Position numbers and translations under genes: made by a program. 64,000 nucleotides of DNA, taken from positions 62,001 through 126,000 of the forward strand of contig VFZL01000003.1 in the NCBI GenBank assembly GCA_016871175.1, read 5' to 3'. Below the pieces are notes generated by a model, which saw only the letters and a list, made by a program, of their open reading frames with translations, was not told the DNA's origin and ran no database searches. This document shows, in pieces, positions 29,594 through 39,870 of this stretch; position 1 is the first letter of the stretch; each line of letters begins with the position of its first letter. The DNA comes from Acidimicrobiia bacterium. GTDB lineage: Bacteria > Acidobacteriota > Vicinamibacteria > Vicinamibacterales > CAVVIG01.

Positions 29594-30550
29594 GTGGCGG
29601 GCGAGACACTGGGCCTCTTTCTCGAGCGGGCGCGCACACGCGTCGATCACGCACTCGAGGCGTGGCTGCCCAGGCCTCCGAGAGTGCCGCCCCTCGTCAG
29701 TGAGGCGCTTCGCTATAGCGTGTTCGCCGGCGGGAAACGCCTGCGTCCCGTCTTGGTGCTGGCGGCCGCGGACGCCGTGGCGCGTCGTGCCGCGCCGGAT
29801 GACGAGCGGCGACGCGTCGAGGCACACGATGCGGCGCTCCCCACCGCGTGTGCCCTGGAGCTCATACACACCTACTCGCTCGTGCACGACGACCTGCCGG
29901 TCATGGACAACGACACGCTGCGGCGGGGGCGGCCTACCGCGCACGTGGTCTTTGGCGACGGCATCGCGATTCTCGCAGGCGACGGGTTGCAGGCGGCCGC
30001 GTTCGAGCTGCTCGCGCGGGAGCCCGCCACCGCAGATCCGAGGGTCGCCGAGCGCAAACTCCGCACGATCCTGGCGATCGCGCAGGCGGCTGGGCCCGCG
30101 GGCATGGTCGGCGGCCAGGCGCTCGACCTACAGGCTGCAGGTCAGGCCAAAGATCGGCCCTTGACCCTCGACGCGGACGGACTGCGCGCCATGCACGCCC
30201 GGAAGACCGGCGCCATCATTCGCGCGTCCGCCGTGTGCGGTGGCATCATGGCCGGCGCTGACGAGCCCCTCGTCTCCGCCCTCGATCGATACGCGGCCGA
30301 GCTCGGCCTCGCGTTTCAGATTGTGGACGACATCCTTGACGTTGAAGGGGACGCGACCACCCTCGGTAAGACAGCGGGCAAGGACGCCGCCGGTGCCAAG
30401 CCGACCTATCCGGCACTCTTCGGCCTCGAGCAGTCGAAGGCGCTTGCCGCGGAGTGTATCAACCGCTGTCGCGCGACGCTCGACGAGGCAGGCCTTCAGG
30501 ACGGTTGGCTGTGGGCTATTGCCGAGTGGATGCTGGGCAGGAGAAGCTGA
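29594..30550 (+). CDS. ispA: polyprenyl (farnesyl/geranyl) diphosphate synthase
   Basis: GGKRLRPVLV, LIHTYSLVHDDLPVMDND, LAFQIVDDILD (DDxxD motifs). Confidence 0.93.
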   Translation: MAGETLGLFLERARTRVDHALEAWLPRPPRVPPLVSEALRYSVFAGGKRLRPVLVLAAADAVARRAAPDDERRRVEAHDAALPTACALELIHTYSLVHDDLPVMDNDTLRRGRPTAHVVFGDGIAILAGDGLQAAAFELLAREPATADPRVAERKLRTILAIAQAAGPAGMVGGQALDLQAAGQAKDRPLTLDADGLRAMHARKTGAIIRASAVCGGIMAGADEPLVSALDRYAAELGLAFQIVDDILDVEGDATTLGKTAGKDAAGAKPTYPALFGLEQSKALAAECINRCRATLDEAGLQDGWLWAIAEWMLGRRS

Positions 30551-31335
30551 GGCGGTTGTCTCGCACTCGGCTCGACCTACTGCTCACCGACCGCGGTCTC
30601 GCACCCTCACGCGAGCGGGCACGTGCGCTCATCCTCGCCGGACAGGTGCGCGTGAACGGCCAGACCGCCACCAAGGCCGGGACGTTGGTGGCCAGCGACG
30701 TCGATCTCACACTCGACGTGCCCGATCACCCGTACGTGAGCCGAGGTGGCGTCAAGCTCGCCCACGCCCTCGAGACGTTCGCCATCGACGTTCGCGGGCG
30801 CCGTGCGCTCGACGTTGGGGCATCGACCGGTGGGTTTACCGATGCGCTCCTGCGGCGTGGCGCGGCCTCCGTCATCGCCCTCGATGTCGGCCACGGGCAA
30901 CTCGATTGGTCACTCCGTACCGATCCGCGCGTTGTCGTGCGCGAGCACGTCAATGCGCGCGCCCTTACGCGGGGGGACGTGCCGCACGACGTCGGCGTCG
31001 TCACGATCGATGTCTCCTTCATCTCGCTGCGCCACATTCTCCCGGCCCTGCGACCGTTTCTTCTGCGGGGCGCCGACGTCGTAACTCTGGTGAAACCGCA
31101 GTTCGAGGCCGGACGCGCAGACGTCGGAAAGGGCGGCCTTGTCACCGACCCGGTCGTTCACGCTGCCGTCGTGGCACGCGTGGTCGACGAGGCGCAGGGC
31201 TTCGGTTACACGGCCCTCGCTCAGACACCGTCGCCCATCACCGGCGCACGCGGGAACCGAGAGTTCTTCGTGTACTTGACGTGGGCGCCGACCAAGAATC
31301 CGCCCCATAGCGGTGTATCGTTCAACTTGAAATAG
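30526..31335 (+). CDS. tlyA: TlyA-family rRNA (cytidine-2'-O)-methyltransferase
   Basis: S4 domain RLDLLLTDRGLAPSRERARALILAGQVRVNG...ALDVGASTGGFTDALLRRGA...LVKPQFEAGR. Start (GTG 30526 or TTG 30556) uncertain. Confidence 0.9.
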   Translation: MDAGQEKLRRLSRTRLDLLLTDRGLAPSRERARALILAGQVRVNGQTATKAGTLVASDVDLTLDVPDHPYVSRGGVKLAHALETFAIDVRGRRALDVGASTGGFTDALLRRGAASVIALDVGHGQLDWSLRTDPRVVVREHVNARALTRGDVPHDVGVVTIDVSFISLRHILPALRPFLLRGADVVTLVKPQFEAGRADVGKGGLVTDPVVHAAVVARVVDEAQGFGYTALAQTPSPITGARGNREFFVYLTWAPTKNPPHSGVSFNLK

Positions 31336-31341
31336 CATGAG

Positions 31342-32238
31342 ATGGTGTCCGAGTCGCACGCGCCGATCACAACGATCGGCATCCTAGCCAAATCCCATCT
31401 GCACGCAGCGGCCTCCCACCTGGTGGACATTGCCGAGTGGCTCGACCGCCGGGGCGTTCGCGCGGTCTTCGAGTCGGAAACGGCGAGCCTGATGCCACCG
31501 GGTACAGCGCGCGCGATCGCGACGAAGCCCGATTTGGCGACCACGGTGGGCATGGTGCTCGTGCTCGGTGGTGATGGCACGCTCCTCGGCATGGCCGATG
31601 GCATCGCGGAGGCCGGATCGAACATCCCGCTGCTCGGCGTCAACTTCGGCAGCCTCGGTTTTCTCACCGAAGTCACGCTCCCAGAGCTCTATCCGGCGCT
31701 CGAGGCGGTGCTGGCCGGGCAAGTGCCGATCGAAGAGCGCGTGATGCTGCACGCCACCGTCCAGCGCGAGGGGCGCACCTTCGCCACCCACGTCGCGCTG
31801 AACGACGTCGTGGTCACGAAGGGGACGCGAGCCCGGATGGTCGACCTCTCCGTCTGGCTCAACGACGACTTCGTCACTCGAGTGAAGGCGGACGGGCTGA
31901 TCGTCGCGACCCCTACGGGATCGACGGCCTACAACCTCGCGGCAGGCGGCCCGATCGTGCAGCCAGCCGTCGACGCGCTCGTCCTGACGCCCATCGCGCC
32001 TCACACGCTGACGAATCGGCCGGTGGTGGTCCCCGCCACCGCCACCGTGCGAGTCCAGCCGACGATGGAGGGGCGGGATGAGGTGTACGTGACCTTCGAC
32101 GGCCAGACGACGTATCGGCTGCAAGAAGGCGATGAGATCCTCACGCGTCGAGCCGACGTCCGCGTGCGGCTGCTGCGCCCGACGACACGAAACTACTACC
32201 AGGTGCTACGCACGAAGCTGAAGTGGGGAGAGCGCTGA
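31342..32238 (+). CDS. nadK: NAD kinase
   Basis: VLGGDGTLLGMADGIAEAGSNIPLLGVNFGSLGFLTEV...DGLIVATPTGSTAYNLAAGGPIVQP. Confidence 0.96.
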   Translation: MVSESHAPITTIGILAKSHLHAAASHLVDIAEWLDRRGVRAVFESETASLMPPGTARAIATKPDLATTVGMVLVLGGDGTLLGMADGIAEAGSNIPLLGVNFGSLGFLTEVTLPELYPALEAVLAGQVPIEERVMLHATVQREGRTFATHVALNDVVVTKGTRARMVDLSVWLNDDFVTRVKADGLIVATPTGSTAYNLAAGGPIVQPAVDALVLTPIAPHTLTNRPVVVPATATVRVQPTMEGRDEVYVTFDGQTTYRLQEGDEILTRRADVRVRLLRPTTRNYYQVLRTKLKWGER

Positions 32239-32285
32239 CAGTCGCACGTCACTCCGCCGGCGGCTGACGGCCGCGCCTGCGCCTG

Positions 32286-32304
32286 GGCGCGCGTGAAGCG
32301 CGCC
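32286..32304. terminator. candidate hairpin between convergent nadK and mltG
   Basis: 7-bp stem ggcgcgc-gtgaa-gcgcgcc in the convergent gap; no U-tract. Confidence 0.3.
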
Positions 32305-32337
32305 GAGGCACGACTCGAGCCTGGTGACCTGGGACGC

Positions 32338-33393
32338 CTATCGCCCTGTGGCGGCCCTCCGCCCGGCGAGGCGTCGCTGGCGAAAGTACTCCACCTGAAA
32401 CGTCTGCACATGGCGATTGTGTTCACTCAGCGTGCGCGAGAACACATGCGAGTTGTCGTTCCGGCTGACGAAGTAGAGGTAGTCGGTGTCTGCCGGCTGT
32501 GCTGCCGCCTGGAGAGACTCGGCACCAGGCGCCGCGACCGGCCCTGGCGGCAGGCCGGGGTACCTGTAGGTGTTGTACGGTGAGTCGAACTGGAGATCGT
32601 CGCGCCGCAGGTTCCCGTCGTATCGACCGGCGCGGAGAAGTGCATAAATCACGGTCGGATCGCACTGCAGCGGCATGCCAATGCGGAGCCGGTTGGCGTA
32701 CACGCTAGCGACGATGGGCCGCTCCTCCGGTTTGCCGGTTTCCTTCTCGACGATCGACGCGAGCGTCACGAGTTGCCGGACGGAGAGGCCACGCGACTGA
32801 GCGGCCGCTCGCAACTCGGGCGTCAACGTCTTCGTGAACCGATCCACCATGAGCGCCACGAGGCGCGGTGCGTCGGTGCTGCGAGACAGCGAGTAGGTTT
32901 CGGGAAAGAGGTAGCCCTCGAGATCGGTCGCCTCCGGATCGAGGTCTCGGATCAGGGCGGGGTTGGCAGTGGCCGCCATGAACGCCTCAGCGGTGCCGAA
33001 GCCAGCGGACTCGAACACGTGCGACATCTCTCGGACCGTGAGTCCTTCTCGAAATGTCAGGGGGACCAGGTCGACCTCGCCGCGAGCGATCTTGTCGATC
33101 ACGTCCAGAGCGCTGAGCGGCTTGTCGAAGCGAAACTCACCGGCCTGGAGCCGGCGCGCATTGCCACTGCGCCACAGCGCCACGCGGTACGTCCATTCGT
33201 CCCGGACAATCCCGGCCGCGATGAGGCGCTGGCCGATCCCTTGCGGCCCCGTGCCCGGCGGGATGACCACGAGCGGCGACTCACCGGCCGGATACCCCTG
33301 GTACGGCTGCGCAGCACTGCGGTAGGACCGATAGCCCACCACGCCGGCCCCCCCGCCGACGACCAGCAGCACGAGAAGCAGCATCCTCTTCAT
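32338..33393 (-). CDS. mltG: endolytic transglycosylase MltG
   Basis: VVIPPGTGPQGIGQRLIAAGIV...LASIVEKETGKPEERPIVASVYANRLRIGMPLQCDPTVIYAL...YNTYRYPGLPPGPVAAPG. Confidence 0.95.
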   Translation of the reverse strand: MKRMLLLVLLVVGGGAGVVGYRSYRSAAQPYQGYPAGESPLVVIPPGTGPQGIGQRLIAAGIVRDEWTYRVALWRSGNARRLQAGEFRFDKPLSALDVIDKIARGEVDLVPLTFREGLTVREMSHVFESAGFGTAEAFMAATANPALIRDLDPEATDLEGYLFPETYSLSRSTDAPRLVALMVDRFTKTLTPELRAAAQSRGLSVRQLVTLASIVEKETGKPEERPIVASVYANRLRIGMPLQCDPTVIYALLRAGRYDGNLRRDDLQFDSPYNTYRYPGLPPGPVAAPGAESLQAAAQPADTDYLYFVSRNDNSHVFSRTLSEHNRHVQTFQVEYFRQRRLAGRRAATGR

Positions 33394-33416
33394 CGGAGAC
33401 CGTCGCCGAGCGATCG

Positions 33417-33857
33417 TCAACAGACCGGAGCTCCGCGATCGAGGAAATCCTGGAGGAACACCGCCGCGGCGGCGGCATCCAGTTGGGCCTTGCGCTTGCG
33501 CCAGTCGCGCTCACGGAGGGCCAGGCGCTGCTCCGCCTCGCGACTGGTCAGGCGCTCGTCCTCCCCGACGACCGGGACACTCACACGGGAGCGGAGCTGG
33601 TCGATGAATGCGCGGGCACGGCGCGTGTCGTCCGAGGCTTGGCCGTCGAGCCGTGCCGGCACGCCGACGACGATCACGCGTAGGCCGTCGGCGTCGCGCA
33701 TCAACGAGTCGACTTCGGCGACCACGACGTCCAGCGTGGTGACACCCGTCACCTGGAGTGTTTTGAACGGCCTGGCCAGGGTGCCCGACACGTCACTGAG
33801 CGCGAGGCCCACGCGTCGCGTCCCGAGATCAATGGCCAGCGCCCGACCAGTGCCCAT
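33417..33857 (-). CDS. ruvX: Holliday junction resolvase RuvX (YqgF)
   Basis: ALAIDLGTRRVGLALSDVSGTLARPFKTL...IVVGVPARLDG...VPVVGEDERLTSREAEQRL. Confidence 0.94.
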   Translation of the reverse strand: MGTGRALAIDLGTRRVGLALSDVSGTLARPFKTLQVTGVTTLDVVVAEVDSLMRDADGLRVIVVGVPARLDGQASDDTRRARAFIDQLRSRVSVPVVGEDERLTSREAEQRLALRERDWRKRKAQLDAAAAAVFLQDFLDRGAPVC

Positions 33858-33933
33858 CGTTGCTCACTTCGACCAAGCGTATCAGATGGCACCGCGCTGC
33901 ACATGCGGCGCCAGCCTACCGATACCACAGGTG

Positions 33934-35100
33934 ATGCGAAAGCGGTCCGCGGTTGCCATCGGTCTGCTCGGGCCTGCCGTGCTCCTGCTCGCGGCGGGAC
34001 CTGCGCTTCGTGCTGGACAGGATGGTCCTTCACAACTGGCGCTCACTCGTCGCGCCAACGAGCGGCTGCGCGCACTCTACGAGGAGGCAGATCGCCTCGC
34101 GAGTCAGGAACAAACCGTCCTCAGAGAGCTGCGGCAGCTGGAGATCGCCCTTCAGATCGCCCGCGAGGAGTTCCAGCGGGCCGACACCGCCGTCACAGAA
34201 GCGGCGACACTGCGTGACGCGCTGAACGCGCAGGTGGCGACCCTGGAGCGGACACGAGACGAGGAGCATCCTCGTTTGGCCGCTCGCCTCGCCGAAATGT
34301 ACAAGCTCGGGCGGCGTCGCTACGCGAAGCTGCTGCTGTCGGTGACGGACGTGCGCGGGCTGGGGCGCTCGATCAGGAGCCTCGCCTCGCTCGCCGATCG
34401 CGACCGGGCGCGGGTCCGCGCGTACGAGGCGCGACTGGGCACACTGCAAGCCACGCGCGCCGAGTTGGAAGCGCAACAGCGGGCGCTGGACGGACGGCGG
34501 GCCGAAGCCGCCACTGCGCGCGCGACAACCGAGGCGGCCGTCGCCGCTCAGACGGCGCGCATCAGAGAGATCGACGCACGGCGCGACGTGAACGCCAAGC
34601 TGGTCAGCGAGCTACAAACGGCCCGGCAACAATTGGAGGCGACCATCGCACGCGCCGAGCCGGTGCCGGTCGCCCTCCCGATCGCCTCGTTCCGCGGAGC
34701 CCTTCCCTGGCCGGTCATGGGGACGGTCCGGCGACCGCAAGGGCCCGCCATGTCCCAGCGCCCCGGTCTCGAGATCGCGGCATCGGAAGGAACGCCGGTC
34801 CAGGCCGTGCACAACGGGGCTGTCGCGTACGCCGGGAGCTTCGATGGTCTGGGAAACCTCATCATCGTCGACCACGGCGAACAGACCTTCTCGCTCTACG
34901 GCCACCTCCTCGACGTGGCGGTCGGTCGCGGCGTCACGGTGTCAGCGCAACAGCCCCTGGGCCGCGTCGGCCTGACCATCTTCGGCTCGCCGGCACTGTA
35001 TTTCGAGCTGCGCGTCAACGGCAAAAGTGTCGACGCGACGGCCTGGCTCGAGCGCCGGGCCGGCCCGGTGCCCGGGTCCTCGCCGCCGGAGGCTCGTTAG
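33934..35100 (+). CDS. EnvC-like murein hydrolase activator (coiled coil + M23 domain)
   Basis: Signal sequence, long coiled coil, then LPWPVMGTVRRPQGPAMSQRPGLEIAASEGTPVQAVHNGAVAYAGSFDGLGNLIIVDHGEQTFSLYGHL. Longer listed ORF is mostly spurious upstream. Confidence 0.9.
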   Translation: MRKRSAVAIGLLGPAVLLLAAGPALRAGQDGPSQLALTRRANERLRALYEEADRLASQEQTVLRELRQLEIALQIAREEFQRADTAVTEAATLRDALNAQVATLERTRDEEHPRLAARLAEMYKLGRRRYAKLLLSVTDVRGLGRSIRSLASLADRDRARVRAYEARLGTLQATRAELEAQQRALDGRRAEAATARATTEAAVAAQTARIREIDARRDVNAKLVSELQTARQQLEATIARAEPVPVALPIASFRGALPWPVMGTVRRPQGPAMSQRPGLEIAASEGTPVQAVHNGAVAYAGSFDGLGNLIIVDHGEQTFSLYGHLLDVAVGRGVTVSAQQPLGRVGLTIFGSPALYFELRVNGKSVDATAWLERRAGPVPGSSPPEAR

Positions 35101-35158
35101 CCCAGATCCCTGCACGAATCGGGTGGCGAGGCTCCAGATCACCCTGTAGACTGGTGTC

Positions 35159-36334
35159 ATGTCTGGTCGCACCCGGCGCGTCGTGTTGTGGTTTTCGACG
35201 CCGGTCGTCGCTTTTGTGCTGGTGGGGGCGCTCCTCAGCAAAGTGACGTCCGGTCAAGGCGTCTACCAGGACCTCAAGATCTTCAACGACGTGTTCAACT
35301 TGATCTCCAGTAACTACGTCGAGAAAGTCGATCTCACCAAGGTCATGCATGGCGCGATGGACGGTCTCGCCGACAGCCTGGACCCGGATAGCGCCTACCT
35401 CTCCACCGACCAGGTCAAGCAGATCGAAGCGGGCAACACGCTCGCGGCCGGCGATGTCGGTCTGGATCTCACACGACAGTATTACCTCCGCATCATCGCG
35501 GCCCGCGATGGATCACCCGCGGCGAAGGCGGGATTGCAGACCGGCGATTTCGTACGCATCATCGACAGCAAGCCGACGCGGGAGATGTCGGTGTGGGAGG
35601 GCATGCGGGCTCTGCGCGGCTCCCCGGGCACCAAAGTGAAGCTCACCGTCTTCCGAGGCGCCGCGACCGACCCGCACGAAATCGAGCTCACCCGTGAAGT
35701 ACTTTCCGCGCCCGATGCGACGAGCCGGATTGCGGCGCCAGGGGTCGGGTACCTCCGTATCGCGGCCATTGGCGTGAAGACACCGGACATCGTCAAGGCG
35801 CAGGTCGCCGATCTCATCAAAGCAGGCGCCGCCAAGCTCATCGTCGACGTACGCCGAACGTCGGGTGGATCGCTCGATGCCGGGCTCGCGCTCGCGCGAT
35901 TGTTCGTGGCCTCGGGCACGTTGGCGATCCGTGAGAGCAAGGGCGCCGCGAAAGAGACAATCACCACCAAAGCCGGCGACGGGACAATAGCGCTTCCGAT
36001 CCAGATCTTGGCCGACACGGGAACTTCGAGCGGGGCAGAGCTCTTCGCGTCTGCGCTCGTCGGCAACAAGCGCGCGGAGCTCGTGGGCGAGCACACGATC
36101 GGCCGCGCGGCCTCCCAACGGCTTATCAAGCTTCCCGACGGCAGCGGGCTCTACTTGACAACGATTCGGTACCTGACCCCTGACGGCACGCCGCTGCATG
36201 AAAAGGGGCTCGCGCCCACTGTTCCGGTGGATCAGCCGGATGTCGAGTTCGGGCAGTTGCCGCCGACCACCGACCCCGTCCTCGAAAAAGCGCTGGAGCG
36301 GGCGGGTGCCCCGGCAGCCAGGAAGGCCGCCTGA
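35159..36334 (+). CDS. S41-family C-terminal processing peptidase (PDZ domain)
   Basis: YVEKVDLTKVMHGAMDGLADSLDPDSAYL...AAKAGLQTGDFVRIIDSKPTREMSVWEGMRALRG...ADTGTSSGAELFASAL...TIRYLTPDGTPLHEKGLAPTVPV. Confidence 0.9.
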   Translation: MSGRTRRVVLWFSTPVVAFVLVGALLSKVTSGQGVYQDLKIFNDVFNLISSNYVEKVDLTKVMHGAMDGLADSLDPDSAYLSTDQVKQIEAGNTLAAGDVGLDLTRQYYLRIIAARDGSPAAKAGLQTGDFVRIIDSKPTREMSVWEGMRALRGSPGTKVKLTVFRGAATDPHEIELTREVLSAPDATSRIAAPGVGYLRIAAIGVKTPDIVKAQVADLIKAGAAKLIVDVRRTSGGSLDAGLALARLFVASGTLAIRESKGAAKETITTKAGDGTIALPIQILADTGTSSGAELFASALVGNKRAELVGEHTIGRAASQRLIKLPDGSGLYLTTIRYLTPDGTPLHEKGLAPTVPVDQPDVEFGQLPPTTDPVLEKALERAGAPAARKAA

Positions 36335-36432
36335 AGCGGCGCGGCGCCATCGGCTGACGACATCCGGCTTCCGAAGGTCATCTGGGCTTTGTTATACTGC
36401 TCGTTCGTCCAACGCCTGATTTTTCAAGATGT

Positions 36433-36508
36433 AGGCGCGTAGCTCAGGGGTTAGAGCGCCTGCTTGACACGCAGGAGGTCGGTGGTTCGAATCCACCCGT
36501 GCCTACCA
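36433..36508 (+). tRNA. tRNA-Val (anticodon GAC), CCA encoded
   Basis: AGGCGCG/CGTGCCT acceptor (one G-U), D-arm TAGCTCAGG, anticodon arm CCTGC-TTGACAC-GCAGG, T-arm GGTGG-TTCGAAT-CCACC, discriminator A, CCA. Confidence 0.97.
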
Positions 36509-36626
36509 ACCTTCGCTCGCCGCCATGCACGACGCGAGCTGAGGTTGGCCAGCCAGGCGTTGCTTGCGGCGGCTCGCGCGGTCGTGGCCCGCGATCGGCC
36601 AGCCACCCGAGGGCTGACATCGTTCC

Positions 36627-38612
36627 ATGAGCCAGGTTTCCATCACACTCCCTGACGGGTCACGACGAGACGTGCCGCGGGGTACGTCCGTCCTCGACGT
36701 CGCGGCCGCGATCTCGCCGCGGCTGGCGAAGGCCGCCATCGCAGGGATGGTCGACGGCCGGTTGGTCGACTTGTCGTTCCCGCTGACGTCGCATGCGGCC
36801 GTCCGCGTCCTGACGAGCGACGGTCCGGATGCGCTATACGTCTATCGCCATAGCGCCGCACACCTCCTCGCGGCGGCGGTCACCTCGCTCTTTCCCGCGG
36901 CGCAGTGCGGCATCGGTCCCCCGACCGAGGACGGCTTCTTCTACGACTTCGTCGTCCCCCGCCCCTTTGTCCCCGAGGACCTCGAGGCTATCGAGCGGAA
37001 GATGAAGGAGCTCGCTGCCCAGGATCTCGTGTTCGAACGCCAGATGTGGCCGCGCGAGGATGCGAAGGCGTTCTTCGCGGGCCTCGGTGAACCGCTCAAG
37101 GTGCAGCTCATCGAGGAGAAGACCGAGGGCCAACGCGAGATCTCCTGCTACACGATCAAGGACAAAGAGACCTTCATCGACTTCTGCGTCGGACCGCATG
37201 TGCCGTCGACGGGCCGATTGAAGGCGTTCAAGCTGCTCAGCACGTCGAACGCCTACTGGAAGGGCGACGCGAACAACCAGCCCATGCAGCGGATCTACGG
37301 CACGGCGTTCTTCTCCGAGAAGGAGCTCAAGGACTACCTGACGCAGATCGAGGAGGCCAAGAAACGCGATCATCGAAAGATCGGGAAGGATCTGGGGCTT
37401 TTCTTGTTCCACCCCTGGGCACCGGGCGCAGCCTTCTGGCTCGACAAGGGCACCACGCTGTATCACACGCTCGCGAACTACATGCGCGAGGTGCTATTTC
37501 CCGCAGGGTACGTCGAGGTCAAGACACCGCTCATCTTCAACAGGGCGCTGTGGGAGACCTCAGGGCACTGGTCGCACTATCGTCAGAACATGTTCATCAT
37601 CGATCCGGCTTCCGGTGGGGCAGCGACCGGCTCGCAGGCACCAGAGCACGGGTCCGCGAAAGACCATGAGCTGATGGGCGTGAAAGCGATGAACTGTCCG
37701 GCGCACATGTTGCTCTTCGCGAGCGAGATGCGAAGCTACCGCGACCTGCCCCTGCGGTTCCACGAGCAGACGGCGCTCCACCGCAACGAGGCGTCGGGCG
37801 TCCTCTCGGGCTTGACGCGCGTGCGGCAATTTTCGCAGGACGATGCGCACTGCTTCGTCACACAGGAGCAGATCGGTGAGGAGGTGGGGCGATGCCTGGG
37901 TCTGGTCCGGCGCGTGTACGGCGACCTCGGCCTTCCCTACTCGATGAAACTGTCGACGCGTCCGCCGGAGTTTCTGGGCGACGTCGCGACGTGGGACTCC
38001 GCCGAGTCGCAGCTCAAGAGCGCTCTGGAGCGCGCCGAGCAGCCATACACACTCAACGCCGGCGACGGAGCATTCTACGGACCCAAGATCGACGTGGATG
38101 TCGTGGATGCCATCGGGCGCAAGTGGCAGTGCGCCACGGTTCAACTCGACTATCAGATTCCGCAGCGGTTCGACCTGAAGTACATCGGACCCGACAACGC
38201 CGAGCATCGTCCAGTAGTGATTCACCGGGCCATCTTCGGGAGCTTCGAACGGTTCATCGCCATCCTGATCGAGCATTACGCTGGGGCATTTCCACTCTGG
38301 CTGGCGCCCGTCCAGGCAGTGGTGCTGCCAATCGCCGACCGACATCTCGAGTATTGCCAGCAGGTTCGGGCAGATCTCGAGGCCGCGGGCCTGCGAGGGG
38401 GTCTGGACGACCGCCAGGAGAAGATTGGATATAAAATCCGTGAGGCTCAGCTGCAGAAGATTCCCTACATGCTCGTCGTCGGGGACCGGGAAGCGGCCGA
38501 GGGGACGGTGTCGGTGCGTACGCGGACGGGCGGCGACCAAGGCGCCAGTTCGGTGGGGGCGTTCTTGGAGCGCGCGCTGGACGAGGTCAAGCGGCGGGTT
38601 CTGCCCGCCTAG
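36627..38612 (+). CDS. thrS: threonyl-tRNA synthetase
   Basis: TGS domain, HSAAHLLAAAV, MNCPAHMLLF, RNEASGVLSGLTRVRQFSQDDAHCF. Confidence 0.98.
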   Translation: MSQVSITLPDGSRRDVPRGTSVLDVAAAISPRLAKAAIAGMVDGRLVDLSFPLTSHAAVRVLTSDGPDALYVYRHSAAHLLAAAVTSLFPAAQCGIGPPTEDGFFYDFVVPRPFVPEDLEAIERKMKELAAQDLVFERQMWPREDAKAFFAGLGEPLKVQLIEEKTEGQREISCYTIKDKETFIDFCVGPHVPSTGRLKAFKLLSTSNAYWKGDANNQPMQRIYGTAFFSEKELKDYLTQIEEAKKRDHRKIGKDLGLFLFHPWAPGAAFWLDKGTTLYHTLANYMREVLFPAGYVEVKTPLIFNRALWETSGHWSHYRQNMFIIDPASGGAATGSQAPEHGSAKDHELMGVKAMNCPAHMLLFASEMRSYRDLPLRFHEQTALHRNEASGVLSGLTRVRQFSQDDAHCFVTQEQIGEEVGRCLGLVRRVYGDLGLPYSMKLSTRPPEFLGDVATWDSAESQLKSALERAEQPYTLNAGDGAFYGPKIDVDVVDAIGRKWQCATVQLDYQIPQRFDLKYIGPDNAEHRPVVIHRAIFGSFERFIAILIEHYAGAFPLWLAPVQAVVLPIADRHLEYCQQVRADLEAAGLRGGLDDRQEKIGYKIREAQLQKIPYMLVVGDREAAEGTVSVRTRTGGDQGASSVGAFLERALDEVKRRVLPA

Positions 38613-38691
38613 ACCAGGCCGGGAGGCATGGAAAGAATGAGAGGGCTATATCGCTTTCGATAGAGGACCACGCCGCGACGACCGTGTACGC

Positions 38692-39249
38692 GTGAACGAG
38701 CGCATCCGCGTTCGGGAAATCCGAGTCATCGACGATACCGGGCAGCAACTCGGGATCATGACGCCCCCCCAAGCGCTGGCCATTGCCAGACAGAAGGGGC
38801 TGGACCTGGTGGAAATCTCACCGACGGCCGTGCCGCCGGTGTGCCGAATCATGGACTTCGGCAAGTACCAGTACCAGGAACAAAAGCGCGCCCGTGAGGC
38901 CCGAAAGCACCAGCAGGTCATCGAGGTCAAGGAGATCAAGTTCCGACCGAAGGTGGACGAACACGACTATCAGTTCAAGAAGAAGCACATCGAACGCTTC
39001 CTCGAGGACGGGGACAAGGTCAAGGCGACCATCTTTTTCCGGGGCCGTGAGATGGCCCATCCGGAGATCGGGCAGCGTATCATCGAGCGATTGGTGCAGG
39101 AGCTGGCGGAGGTCGCGATCGCAGAGGCGCTACCCCGCCTCGAAGGCAACCAGATGCACACCATCCTGAGCCGGAAACCTCAGGGACGGTCGAAGGCGGT
39201 GGCACCGTCCCCCGCTCCGCCACCGCCGGCGCCGGCGCGTCAGAGATAG
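38692..39249 (+). CDS. infC: translation initiation factor IF-3 (GTG start)
   Basis: [58 protein letters not shown]...[15 protein letters not shown]-terminal Pro/Ala tail. Confidence 0.97.
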   Translation: MNERIRVREIRVIDDTGQQLGIMTPPQALAIARQKGLDLVEISPTAVPPVCRIMDFGKYQYQEQKRAREARKHQQVIEVKEIKFRPKVDEHDYQFKKKHIERFLEDGDKVKATIFFRGREMAHPEIGQRIIERLVQELAEVAIAEALPRLEGNQMHTILSRKPQGRSKAVAPSPAPPPPAPARQR

Positions 39250-39256
39250 GACACCT

Positions 39257-39463
39257 ATGGCGAAGAAGTTGAAGCTCAAAACGCACCGCGGCGCGGCCAA
39301 GCGGTTCAAACGGACGAAGCGAGGCAAGTTCCTTCGCTCGAAGGCATTCAAGCGTCACATCTTGAGCAGCAAGACGACCAAGCGGAAACGCCACCTGCGA
39401 GCGCCTGCGGCCGTTTCCGACCAGGACTCGGCGAAGCTCGAGCGGATGCTGCCGTATAAGTGA
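39257..39463 (+). CDS. rpmI: 50S ribosomal protein L35
   Basis: [43 protein letters not shown]; between infC and rplT. Confidence 0.97.
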   Translation: MAKKLKLKTHRGAAKRFKRTKRGKFLRSKAFKRHILSSKTTKRKRHLRAPAAVSDQDSAKLERMLPYK

Positions 39464-39499
39464 CCGTGCACTGTGAAGCGTGCTAGGTAGGAGAGAGTC

Positions 39500-39868
39500 A
39501 TGCCCCGCGTGAAACGAGGAACAGTTCGGCGTGCCAAGCGCAAGAAGCTGCTCGGCCTTGCCAAAGGATACTTCGCCAACAAGAGCAAGCTGTATCGCGC
39601 CGCCAAAGAGTCGGTCGACACGGCGCTCAAGTACGCCTTCGTCGGCCGGCGCAACAAGAAGCGGGACTTCCGACGGCTCTGGGTCGTGCGGATCAACGCC
39701 GCCACGCGGCAGCACGGGCTGACTTACGGGCAGTTCATGAACGGCTTGAAGCACGCTGGTGTGGCACTCGACCGTAAGAGCCTGTCGGAGCTCGCCATCG
39801 CGAGTCCGGCAGCGTTCGGGCGTCTGGTGGAGACGGCCAAGACCGCGATCAAGTCGGCCGCAGCGTAA
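39500..39868 (+). CDS. rplT: 50S ribosomal protein L20
   Basis: MPRVKRGTVRRAKRKKLLGLAKGYFANKSKLYRAAKESVDTALKYAFVGRRNKKRDFRRLWVVRINAA. Confidence 0.98.
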   Translation: MPRVKRGTVRRAKRKKLLGLAKGYFANKSKLYRAAKESVDTALKYAFVGRRNKKRDFRRLWVVRINAATRQHGLTYGQFMNGLKHAGVALDRKSLSELAIASPAAFGRLVETAKTAIKSAAA

Positions 39869-39870
39869 GG

